Origin: AV80 sp035536995
GTDB taxonomy: Bacteria > Verrucomicrobiota > Verrucomicrobiia > Chthoniobacterales > UBA10450
NCBI GenBank assembly: GCA_035536995.1
Contig: DATLNB010000011.1
Span: 1 to 64,000, forward strand
Direction of reading: 5' to 3'
DNA length: 64,000 nt
Under the pieces are notes generated by a model. That model did not search any database and was not told the DNA's origin. It was given only the letters and a program-made list of their open reading frames with translations. Both the position numbers and the translations under genes were made by a program. Positions 32,866 to 41,435 of the stretch are shown in pieces (within the stretch, counting starts at the first letter, position 1; the number at the start of each line of letters is the position of its first letter).

Positions 32866-33761
32866 GCTTTCTTCTTCCGGGTCATGAACAGAGCCGCCGC
32901 CACGGCTAGAAGCGCCGCACCAAGGTGGAGAAAAAACAAGGCAACCAGATCCGGACTCGCGCCGAACAGAGGGAGCTTTCGGCCCTGGTTCACATGGAGC
33001 ACCGGGTAAATAAAGAGATTGTTGAGCACATTGGTCAGGCCCGCCATCGACGTGATGACAAAGAGCGGGATCAATCCCACCGCCGCGCCTGCCGCAAAAA
33101 GGCCGACGCTCTTCGCTGGACGGAAAAAGAGAAGCAGACCTGCGGACACGATCATGGCCGGCCCGATGTCCGGTCGATAGAGCAAAGCCAGACCGGCAAG
33201 CAGGCCAGCGAGAAAGTGGCGCTTGGGTTCCAAACCGGAGGTCGCGACAATGAGCGACCAAAGGCCAAAGGCGACCGCGCCTTGCCAGGCCAGCGCGCCC
33301 AGCTCCAACGGCAAAAGCAGATAACCCACCATCACGCTGGTGCCGATCCCCAGGATCATTCCCCAGCGTCCGGCGAAATGAAACACCGCCGCGAGGATCG
33401 CGACGTAATAGCTGAGGCCGACCATGCGCTCGACCAGAATGCTGACGCCAAACAGGCGGTAGGCCGCAGCCAGGACATATAGATTGCCCGGGCCATAGAA
33501 CGTCTCGAAATCGCGATACGGCAGCGCGCCTTTCAAAATGAGCTCGGGATAGACGAGGACGATTCCCTCGTCCTGGAACGCGCCGGATTTCTTGTAGGCG
33601 GCAATCGCGAACACGTTGATGGCGGCGGCGAGGAAAACCAGCGCGGGCAGAATCCAGCAGCTGCGCGCGACGAAATCGGGCGGCTCAGCCGGAGTTGGCG
33701 GCACCGGCTGGGTCTTTTTAATTAGCCGGGGCGGTGGAGATTGTTGCGTCGCCTCCATCAT
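32862..33761 (-). CDS. GT39/PMT-like membrane glycosyltransferase, N-terminal part
   Basis: This 299-residue protein has a proline-rich cytoplasmic head, then about seven hydrophobic segments. After TM1 the acidic loop SGAFQDEGIVLVYPELI and GALPYRDFETFYGPG match the first external loop of GT-C/GT39 (PMT-2) enzymes, which carry a catalytic Asp or Asp-Glu there and transfer sugars from a lipid carrier. Its start (33761) overlaps the stop of ADOP 2 (33758) by 4 bp, so it is translated from the same message as the permeases. Such physical coupling of a glycosyltransferase to ADOPs is unusual. Confidence 0.65.
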   Translation of the reverse strand: MMEATQQSPPPRLIKKTQPVPPTPAEPPDFVARSCWILPALVFLAAAINVFAIAAYKKSGAFQDEGIVLVYPELILKGALPYRDFETFYGPGNLYVLAAAYRLFGVSILVERMVGLSYYVAILAAVFHFAGRWGMILGIGTSVMVGYLLLPLELGALAWQGAVAFGLWSLIVATSGLEPKRHFLAGLLAGLALLYRPDIGPAMIVSAGLLLFFRPAKSVGLFAAGAAVGLIPLFVITSMAGLTNVLNNLFIYPVLHVNQGRKLPLFGASPDLVALFFLHLGAALLAVAAALFMTRKKKA

Positions 33762-36217
33762 TCAGCTCGCAGAGCAACGATAGGATTCACGCGGGTCGCG
33801 CGCCGGGCGGGCAACCACGCGGCGATAAAGGCAACTGTCGACACCAGGATGACGATACCGGCGAACGTTCCCGGATCGGACGCGCCAACTCCAAAGAGGA
33901 GGCTGTTCAGCAAACGCGTGGCGGCGAACGCGCCGGCGACGCCGAGGACAAGGCTGATGCCGACCAGCGCCATGGCCTGGCCGACAATGAGCCGGAAGAT
34001 CGAGCTCTTGCCCGCGCCGAGGGCGATACGAATGCCTATCTCGCTCGTCCGTTGCGCAACCGAATAGGCCATCACGCCGTAGATACCGATCGCGGTCAGA
34101 ATCAGCGCGGTCCCGGCAAAGATCGAGAGAAGCAGCGTGTTAAATCGCGGGCGGGCGAGCGAACGCGAAATGTATTCGTCGAAGACGCGGACGCTCGTCA
34201 GCGGAATGGTCGCATCCATGGCGGCCAGCTCTTTCCGGACCGAATTCGTGATCGCATTCGGATTCGAAACCGTCGTCCGAACAACGATCGACATCACATT
34301 CATCGGCATCTGTGGCTGGGCGAGATACATTTCCGGGGAGTCCTCGTTTTTGAGCGAGAGATGCTTCACGTTCCCCACGACCCCGACGATCTCCCGCATT
34401 TTTTCCGGGCTCTCGTCGGCAGAAAACCCGGGCATGATCCGTTTCCCGACGACGCTTTGCCCGGGAAAGAATTTGGCCGCGAAACGTTCGTTCACGATCA
34501 CGACCGGGGTGGATTCCCAACGGTCGCGCTCGTCGAAAATGCGGCCTTCGCGGATGGGAATGCCCATCGTTTTGAAGTAGTCGCCCACGATGATCCGAAC
34601 CGGTGCGGCGGGCCGCTGGCCCTCGGGCAGCGGATGGTCCTCGGAATCGAACGAGGTCGTCATGTTGCTTCCGCTCAAGGGCAAAGGCAGGATCGCGCTG
34701 GCCGAATCAACCCCGGGGATGGCGCGGATCCGGGGCATGAACTGGTCGAAGAAGGCGATGACGTTTTCGCTTTTCGGATAAGCGGCGTCGGGCAGCCCGA
34801 TGCGCGCGGTGAGGAGTCGCTCCGTGCGGAAGCCAGGCTGGACGCGACCGAGCCGCGCAAAGCTCTGGATCAGGAGACCGGCGGAGATGAGGAGAATAAG
34901 GGCCAGGGCGACTTCCGCCATAATCAGGGTATTGCGGACGCGACCTTTGCCTTCGCCACCGCCGCCCGTCCGGGTCCCGGATTTAAGCGAGCTATTGAGA
35001 TCAACGTGGGACGCCTGCCACGCCGGGACGAGACCAAAAATTATCCCGGTGATCAGGGAAACGAGAAGGGTGAAGATGAGGACTGACGCATCGAGCTGGA
35101 TGGTGCTAATGCGCGGGATGTTTTGGGGCACGGTCTTGACCAGCGCCTCGGTCCCCCATTGGGCGAGGAGAAGCCCAAAGAGACCGCCCACCCCGGAGAG
35201 CAAAACGCTCTCAGTCAACAACTGCCGGATGATGCGCATCCGGCTCGCGCCCATGGCCGCGCGTAAAGCGATCTCCTTGCCTCGCGCGGAAGCGCGGGCC
35301 AGGAGAAGGTTCGCCACGTTCGCGTTCGCGATCAGGAGCACGCAGACCACCGCGCCGAACAAAATATACAAGGCGGTCCGGACATCGCCGACCATCTCTT
35401 CACGCAAGGGCTTGGTCGCAACGCCGGTATGGGTGTTCGATTCCGGATATTGTTTCGTGAGCGCCGCGGCGAGGGCGCCGAGGTCGGCCTGGGCCTGCTC
35501 GATCGTCGCGCCTTGTTTCAAGCGCGCCACGGCCTGGAGACTATGGTTACCTCGCTGTTTCGTTTGCGGGGTGGTTTCGTCGGCCGTCCCGGCGTCTTCC
35601 GCGATAGTTACATAAAAGTCCAACTGGTCGTTTGAGATCGGGAATTGAAAGCCGGCCGGCATCACTCCGATGACATTGTGCGGGCGCCGGTCGAGCGTGA
35701 CGGTGCGGCCGATGATGTTCGCGTCGCCTCCGAAGTGCCGGCGCCAAAAGGAATCGCTGATGATGACCTTGAAACCGCCTGCGCCTCCGCCAGACATTTC
35801 GTCATCGCGGATGAAAGCCCGGCCGATCTTTGGTTTGATTCCGAGGACATCGAAGAATTCGGCGCTCACCTTGACGCCGCGCAGGCTGGTGGCGCCCTCG
35901 TCGCTCGTGAGCGCGAACGATCGATCCTTGTAAACCGCTGCGCTCGCCAGGGTGCGATTCTGGTCCCGGAAATCGAAAAAGTCGGGATACGACAGCGAAT
36001 TCAAATTGGTATCTCCCTTCTGCCGGGTATCGGTCATCCCGACCGCGATGAGCTGGTCCGGCTCGGGGAACGGCAACGGTTTGAGGAGAACGGCGTTGAC
36101 CACGCTGAAGATCGCAGTGTTCGCCCCGATGCCGAGGGCGAGGGTGACGATCGCGATGATGCTGAAGGCGGGATGTTTAAGAAGTTGGCGCAGGCCGTAG
36201 CGGATGTCGGTTAGCAT
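33758..36217 (-). CDS. ADOP permease 2
   Basis: An 819-residue duplicated permease. N terminus MLTDIRYGLRQLLKHPAF, TM1 with LALGIGANTAIFSVV, first FtsX block VVCVLLIANANVANLLLARA, joining TM ALALILLISAGLLIQSFARL, final block LTAIGIYGVMAYSVAQRTSE then IGIRIALGAGKSSIF, ending PIVALRAE. Its last codons overlap the start of the glycosyltransferase-like gene (ATGA). The leader before its ATG contains GACCTTTGACCTCCGACCT and no purine-rich ribosome-binding site. It starts 30 bp after ADOP 3 ends. Confidence 0.9.
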   Translation of the reverse strand: MLTDIRYGLRQLLKHPAFSIIAIVTLALGIGANTAIFSVVNAVLLKPLPFPEPDQLIAVGMTDTRQKGDTNLNSLSYPDFFDFRDQNRTLASAAVYKDRSFALTSDEGATSLRGVKVSAEFFDVLGIKPKIGRAFIRDDEMSGGGAGGFKVIISDSFWRRHFGGDANIIGRTVTLDRRPHNVIGVMPAGFQFPISNDQLDFYVTIAEDAGTADETTPQTKQRGNHSLQAVARLKQGATIEQAQADLGALAAALTKQYPESNTHTGVATKPLREEMVGDVRTALYILFGAVVCVLLIANANVANLLLARASARGKEIALRAAMGASRMRIIRQLLTESVLLSGVGGLFGLLLAQWGTEALVKTVPQNIPRISTIQLDASVLIFTLLVSLITGIIFGLVPAWQASHVDLNSSLKSGTRTGGGGEGKGRVRNTLIMAEVALALILLISAGLLIQSFARLGRVQPGFRTERLLTARIGLPDAAYPKSENVIAFFDQFMPRIRAIPGVDSASAILPLPLSGSNMTTSFDSEDHPLPEGQRPAAPVRIIVGDYFKTMGIPIREGRIFDERDRWESTPVVIVNERFAAKFFPGQSVVGKRIMPGFSADESPEKMREIVGVVGNVKHLSLKNEDSPEMYLAQPQMPMNVMSIVVRTTVSNPNAITNSVRKELAAMDATIPLTSVRVFDEYISRSLARPRFNTLLLSIFAGTALILTAIGIYGVMAYSVAQRTSEIGIRIALGAGKSSIFRLIVGQAMALVGISLVLGVAGAFAATRLLNSLLFGVGASDPGTFAGIVILVSTVAFIAAWLPARRATRVNPIVALRAE

Positions 36218-36247
36218 AGGTCGGAGGTCAAAGGTCGGAGCGAAGGT

Positions 36248-38671
36248 TTATTCGGTGCGTAATGCTTCCATTGGGTTCACGCGGCTGGCGCGGCGCGCGG
36301 GGATGAGGGCGGCGATGGCGGCAATAGCGGCGAGAACAAAGCAAGCAACGGCATACGTGGGGAGGTCCGTCGCTTGAACGCCGAAAAGCGTGGCCTGAAG
36401 TAGGCGCGAAAGAAACGCGGCGCCCACTACGCCAGTAATGACGCCGAGCAGGACTGCGCGCATACCCTGGCCCAGAACGAGCCTGAGCACGCGTCCGCGC
36501 GTTGCTCCGAGCGCCATGCGAATGCCGATCTCGCGGGTTCGTTGGGCGACCCCATATGCGACTGCGCCGTACAGTCCGGTCGCCGCCAGGGCCAGCGCGA
36601 CGATCGAGAAGAACCCGAGGAGCCAGCCGCGCAATCGCGATTGCCAGAGCGAATTGGCAACCTCTTGCTCGAGCGAGACGAAATTGAACACGCCCACCTC
36701 CGGCGCCGCGGCTGCCACTTCACGACGGATTGCTGAAACCAACGAGAGCGGATCGGTCGCCTTTGTCCGGACGACGAAATGCATCTGCTTCCAGGCAAGC
36801 TGAAGAGTTGGCTTATAAAGATCCGGACCGGCTTCCCGCTCCAGAGCCTGGTGTCGCACATCACCGACGACTCCAACGATCGTCATCCAGTCCCCGGCCT
36901 CCGGCTTGATACCGGGACCGCCAAGATGAAGGCGCCGGCCAACTGGATCTTCGTTAGGCCACATCGCCCGCGAGAGCCGTTCGCTCACGATACAAACACG
37001 CGGGGCAGTAAGGGAATCGGCGTCTGAGAATTGTCGTCCTCGCAGGAGCGGGATTCCGAGGGTGCGAAAATAGTCGGGGCTAACCGTCTGGAAGTTGGCA
37101 ACCGGATTAGAGGACTGCTCGGCAACGGGTTTACCGTCGACCATGTATTGGGCGCGGTTCCAAGGCCGCTGGGCCACAAACGGCGGGCTGTTGTTCGCGC
37201 CGACTGCCTCGACGCCGGGTAGGGCGCTCAGGCGCTGCAACAGTCGGACGTAGCGATCCACCCGGGCCTGGGCGCTTTCATCGGCGTTATACGTCGGGTT
37301 CACTTCCATCAGGACCACGCGCCGCGGATCGAATCCCGGATCGACCTCGTGCAGTTTCAACAGACTCCGCAGGACGAGGCCGGCTCCGACCAGGAGAACG
37401 ATCGACACGGCCACCTGCGCCGCGGTCAAAATCTCACGGGAACGCGCGCCGGCGCCGACGGTGTTCGCGCTTGTCGCTTTCAGGGTTGTCGCAATCCCAA
37501 CCCGCGCGGCCTGCAAGGCCGGCAACGAACCCGCGAGCAAGGTGGTGAGGCAGGAAACCGCGACGGCAAATCCGAGGACGGCTGGATTCAGATCAATCCG
37601 GATCCAGAACGGCAGCTCCACCGGGATTGCGGCGGCAACTACGTCTACCAGCCAGACAGCGAGAAAAACGCCGGCCACACTTCCGAGCACGGCGAGGAGC
37701 GCGCTTTCGGTGATTACTTGTCGCGCCAGTCGCCACCGGCTCGCCCCGAGCGCGGCCCGGACGGAGAGCTCGCGCTCGCGCGTTGTCGCCCGGGCGAGAA
37801 GGAGCTGGCCTACGTTAGCGCAGGCGATCAGCAGCAATCCCCCACACGCCGCAAGCAACAAGAGGAGAGAGAAACGGACCTCGCCCGTCACGTGATCGCG
37901 CAGCGGAACAACCGCGGCGCCGATCTCCTTGTTCGTATCGGGATATTGCTGCGCCAGACGTTCCGCAATCAGCGACATTTCGGCGTGCGCCTGGGAGAGC
38001 GTCACGTCTGGACGCACACGCCCGATCGCCTGGTCGGCGCGCCAGGACCGGTCGGTGCCCCGCCCGAACACCGAGGCCATCGGAACCCAGATATCAGTCT
38101 GGGATGGGAACCGGAATCCGGCCGGCATTATCCCAACGACCGTGCGCGGCGTGCCGTCCAACCTGATGTCGCGGCCGACAATTGTGGGGTCGCGGCCAAA
38201 TGTTTTGTTCCAAAGGCGTTCGCTGATCAGCATGACCTTCGGCGCCTGGGGCTCGTCGTCCGCCGGTGTGAGATCGCGGCCGAGGATCGGCCCGACTCCG
38301 AGGAGCGAGAAAAGGTTCGCGGTTGTGAACGTGGTCTTCAGCGTTTCGGTTGCGCCGCCCGGCGACTCGACGTTTCCGTTCCAGCGGAGATTGAAAAAGG
38401 CGAGATCGGAAAAGCTGCGGGCCTGTTTTTTCCAGTCCTGGAAATCGAGATAATTAACGCCGACATCGCTGCCGGAACGCGTGCTCCGTGATTGGAGCAT
38501 GACCAGTTTTTCCGGATCGGAATAGGGCAACGGCCGGAGGAGAAAGGCGTAGATCACCGCGAACATCGCGGTAGTCGCGCCAATGCCGAGCGCGAGCGCG
38601 ACGATCGCAGTCGTGCTAAAGCTGGGAGCCTTGAGCAGCTGACGGAAGGCGTAACGGATGTCGTTGATCAT
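36248..38671 (-). CDS. ADOP permease 3
   Basis: An 807-residue duplicated permease. N terminus MINDIRYAFRQLLKAPSF, TM1 VALALGIGATTAMFAVIYAF, first FtsX block CGGLLLIACANVGQLLLARA then RAALGASRWRLARQVI, joining TM VAVSIVLLVGAGLVLRSLLK, final block LAATGLYGAVAYGVAQRTRE then IGIRMALGATRGRVLRLVLG, ending PMEALRTE. The leader contains CCCGACCTCTGACCACCC directly before the ATG. Upstream is repeat copy A, so transcription of the ADOP 3 - ADOP 2 - glycosyltransferase - ADOP 1 unit probably begins there. Confidence 0.9.
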   Translation of the reverse strand: MINDIRYAFRQLLKAPSFSTTAIVALALGIGATTAMFAVIYAFLLRPLPYSDPEKLVMLQSRSTRSGSDVGVNYLDFQDWKKQARSFSDLAFFNLRWNGNVESPGGATETLKTTFTTANLFSLLGVGPILGRDLTPADDEPQAPKVMLISERLWNKTFGRDPTIVGRDIRLDGTPRTVVGIMPAGFRFPSQTDIWVPMASVFGRGTDRSWRADQAIGRVRPDVTLSQAHAEMSLIAERLAQQYPDTNKEIGAAVVPLRDHVTGEVRFSLLLLLAACGGLLLIACANVGQLLLARATTRERELSVRAALGASRWRLARQVITESALLAVLGSVAGVFLAVWLVDVVAAAIPVELPFWIRIDLNPAVLGFAVAVSCLTTLLAGSLPALQAARVGIATTLKATSANTVGAGARSREILTAAQVAVSIVLLVGAGLVLRSLLKLHEVDPGFDPRRVVLMEVNPTYNADESAQARVDRYVRLLQRLSALPGVEAVGANNSPPFVAQRPWNRAQYMVDGKPVAEQSSNPVANFQTVSPDYFRTLGIPLLRGRQFSDADSLTAPRVCIVSERLSRAMWPNEDPVGRRLHLGGPGIKPEAGDWMTIVGVVGDVRHQALEREAGPDLYKPTLQLAWKQMHFVVRTKATDPLSLVSAIRREVAAAAPEVGVFNFVSLEQEVANSLWQSRLRGWLLGFFSIVALALAATGLYGAVAYGVAQRTREIGIRMALGATRGRVLRLVLGQGMRAVLLGVITGVVGAAFLSRLLQATLFGVQATDLPTYAVACFVLAAIAAIAALIPARRASRVNPMEALRTE

Positions 38672-38695
38672 GGGTGGTCAGAGGTCGGGATCAGC

Positions 38696-38808
38696 CCTCG
38701 TTCCCAAACTCTGTTTGGGAATGTAATTGTCCCGGCAACTCTGTTGCCCGTTCGCCGAAACAGAGTTTCGAAGACAAGTGCGTTCCCAAACAGAGTTTGG
38801 GAACGAGG
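38696..38808. repeat. 113-bp cloverleaf palindrome, copy A
   Basis: The outer arms CCTCGTTCCCAAACTCTG... and ...CAGAGTTTGGGAACGAGG pair over about 26 bp. Inside are two small hairpins, GGCAACTCTGTTGCC-like and CGAAACAGAGTTTCG. The 'AACTCTGTT' core recurs in every arm. It lies between ADOP 4 and ADOP 3. Confidence 0.9.
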
Positions 38809-38835
38809 GATTTAACGAGGCGGTAGATCTGGATT

Positions 38836-41238
38836 TCATTCGGTGCGCAACGCTTCGATCGGGTTCACTTTCGTGGCGCGATTAGCGGGAAAGAAGCAGG
38901 CAATGAGCGCCACTGTGGCGAGGACTAGCGTGATCGCGGTCAGGGTCAGCGGATCAAAGGCGCTGATGTTGAACAAAATCGAGCGCATGGCGTAGGAAGC
39001 GGCGAGCGTTGCGAACAAACCGATCGCCAGGCCGAGCCCAATGAGCTTGCCACCCTGCCCCAGGACGAGCCGGAGGACGTCTCGCTGTTGCGCGCCGAGC
39101 GCCATTCGAATCCCAAACTCACCGGTGCGCTGGACGACGTTGTAAGCCATCACGCCGTAGATGCCGACGGCCGCAATCACGAGTGCGACGGACGAGAACA
39201 CCGTCAGCAACAGCATCGCGAACCGTTGCCGCGCGATGCTTTCCGCCATGATTTCTTCCAGCGGGCGGATGATGCCGATGGGCTGGTCCTTGTCGATCGC
39301 GTAAACGGCCGGACGCAACGCGCCGAGGAGCGCGGCGGACGACCCATTCGTGCGCACGATCAGATTGAGAGAGGTGAATGGAACCTGGGCGAACGGCTCG
39401 TAGGACTGTGCGCTGGTCGCTTTGTCCACGCCGTATTGCTTGATGTCGGCCACGATGCCGATGATCTCGCGCCAGGTATCGGGCCCGTTGGTGATGTTGA
39501 TCCGTTTCCCAATCGGGTCCTCGTTTGGGAAGTGCTGCCGGGCGAGCGTCTCGTTGATGATGGCGACGCGCGGGGCCTTGGCGTCATCCTGGGGCGTGAA
39601 AACGCGGCCGCGAATGAGGCGAATCCCCATGGCTTTGAAATAATCCGGCGTCACTGTGTAGTAGTTTGTGCTCGGTAAATCGCTCGGAGCGATGGCGGGC
39701 CTGCCTTCGATGTTGAAACCGAGCACGTAATCGCTCACCAACGGCATGGAGTGCGTGACTCCCACGGCCTGGACGCCGGGCAGAACTTTCACGCGTTCGA
39801 GGAGCGCGTTAGCGAAGGCCGTTTGTTGCTCGGGCAACGCGTATTTCTTTTGCGGCAACGAAAGCCGCAGGAGGGTCGCGTTCGCCGGATTAAATCCGGG
39901 ATCAACCTTTGCCAGCTGGATGAAACTGCGGGCCAAGAGGCCGGCGCCACCCAGGAGGACAAGCGCGAGGACGACTTCGGTAACAACGAGCGCGCTGCGC
40001 AACCGGCCCCGCGCCCCGCCTTCCGTGGATCCTCGGGTGCCTTGCTTGAGCGCCTCATTCACATCAGCCCGGGCAGCGATCCAGGCCGGCGCGATCCCGA
40101 AGACCAGGCCGGTGAGAACGCTCAGCGCGAGCGAGAAAATCAGCACTCCTTTATCCAGCCGAATCTCACTGACGCGTGGCAGAGTGGATGGAGCGAGAGC
40201 GAGAAGCGCATCCAATCCCCACCGCGCGAGGAGGACGCCGGCGACGCCGCCACAGATCGCAAGGACCAGGCTTTCGGTGAGAAGCTGGCGCATCAACCTT
40301 CCGCGGCTGGCCCCGAGCGCCGCGCGGATCGATATCTCGCGGTGGCGCGCAGTCGCACGAGCGAGAAGGAGATTCGCAATGTTGGCGCACGCGATGAGCA
40401 GGACGCAGCCGACAGCGCCGAGAAGCGTGTAGAGGACGGGCTTCACATCCCGCACGCTGTAGTCCTGCATTGGCATCATGAAGATGCCCCAGCCCTTGTT
40501 CGAATCCGGATACTGTTGAGCGAGCTGGGTCGCCAGCACATCGAGCTCAGCCTTGGCCTGCTCAAAAGTCACGCCCGGCTTCAGCCGGCCCGCGACATTG
40601 ATGTAATGCGCGCCGCGCGCGTCGTTCGTCATTTCATCGGGCTTGAACGCCATCGGCATCCACACATCCACCTTGCTCGCCTGGCCAAACCCGGTCGGCG
40701 CTACTCCGACCACCGTATACGGCTCGCCGTTGAGCTGAATCTCCCGCCCGACGACATCGCGGGTCCCGCCGAAGACGCGCTGCCAAAACGGATAACTCAA
40801 CACGACCACATGGTTTTTGCCGACGGCGTCCTCCTCCGGTAGCAACATCCGGCCGACCACCGGCTTCACGCCGTACACGTCGAAGTAGTGCGCGGTCGTC
40901 TTCACCCCGATGAGGCGCTGCGGCTCACCGTCGCCGGTCAGGTTCATGCCTGCCCCGGAATATGCGGCGAGGTATTCGTAAGACCTGGTCTGCTTCGCCC
41001 AATCGAGATAGTTCGGCGGCGAAACGGAAAATTCCGGGAACTGTGGCATCTGCGTTTCGCGGATGACGACGATGCGTTCCGGGTCCGGATAATCGAGCGG
41101 ACGCAGCAGGACGGTATTGACCACCGAGAAGATGGCGGTGCAGGCACCGATCCCGAGCGCCAGAGTGATGATAGCGACGAGGGTGAAGCTCGGGGCCTTG
41201 ATGAGTTGGCGGAGCGCGTAACGGAAGTCGTTTAACAT
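38836..41238 (-). CDS. ADOP permease 4
   Basis: At 800 residues this is the shortest complete member. N terminus MLNDFRYALRQLIKAPSF, TM1 LALGIGACTAIFSVVNTVLL, first periplasmic domain with FPEFSVSPPNYLDWAKQTRS, first FtsX block VGCVLLIACANIANLLLARA, joining TM VLALVLLGGAGLLARSFIQL, final block IAAVGIYGVMAYNVVQRTGE then FGIRMALGAQQRDVLRLVLG, ending PIEALRTE. The leader carries GACCTCTGACCTCTGAATTA before ATG. It stands alone between repeat copies A and B. Confidence 0.9.
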   Translation of the reverse strand: MLNDFRYALRQLIKAPSFTLVAIITLALGIGACTAIFSVVNTVLLRPLDYPDPERIVVIRETQMPQFPEFSVSPPNYLDWAKQTRSYEYLAAYSGAGMNLTGDGEPQRLIGVKTTAHYFDVYGVKPVVGRMLLPEEDAVGKNHVVVLSYPFWQRVFGGTRDVVGREIQLNGEPYTVVGVAPTGFGQASKVDVWMPMAFKPDEMTNDARGAHYINVAGRLKPGVTFEQAKAELDVLATQLAQQYPDSNKGWGIFMMPMQDYSVRDVKPVLYTLLGAVGCVLLIACANIANLLLARATARHREISIRAALGASRGRLMRQLLTESLVLAICGGVAGVLLARWGLDALLALAPSTLPRVSEIRLDKGVLIFSLALSVLTGLVFGIAPAWIAARADVNEALKQGTRGSTEGGARGRLRSALVVTEVVLALVLLGGAGLLARSFIQLAKVDPGFNPANATLLRLSLPQKKYALPEQQTAFANALLERVKVLPGVQAVGVTHSMPLVSDYVLGFNIEGRPAIAPSDLPSTNYYTVTPDYFKAMGIRLIRGRVFTPQDDAKAPRVAIINETLARQHFPNEDPIGKRINITNGPDTWREIIGIVADIKQYGVDKATSAQSYEPFAQVPFTSLNLIVRTNGSSAALLGALRPAVYAIDKDQPIGIIRPLEEIMAESIARQRFAMLLLTVFSSVALVIAAVGIYGVMAYNVVQRTGEFGIRMALGAQQRDVLRLVLGQGGKLIGLGLAIGLFATLAASYAMRSILFNISAFDPLTLTAITLVLATVALIACFFPANRATKVNPIEALRTE

Positions 41239-41283
41239 ATTAATTCAGAGGTCAGAGGTCAGAAATCGGAAGTCCGCGTTGTT

Positions 41284-41396
41284 CCTCGTTCCCGAACTCT
41301 GTTTGGGAATGCCATTGTCCCGGCAACTCTGTTGCGCAGCGCTCGAAACAGAGTTTCGAAAACACGTGCGTTCCCAAACAGAGTTTGGGAACGAGG
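41284..41396. repeat. 113-bp cloverleaf palindrome, copy B
   Basis: Same orientation as copy A, with a C-to-G change in the left arm (TTCCCGAACTCTG) and GCGCAGCGCTCG at the junction of the inner hairpins. It fills the gap between ADOP 5 and ADOP 4. Confidence 0.9.
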
Positions 41397-41435
41397 AGGC
41401 GGGGACAGGCGCGTGTAGGTTCATAAGGGGCATCT

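Noticed and set aside
33734..35086. A 450-codon plus-strand frame across ADOP 2
   Set aside because: Antisense shadow; the minus-strand frame has all ADOP landmarks.
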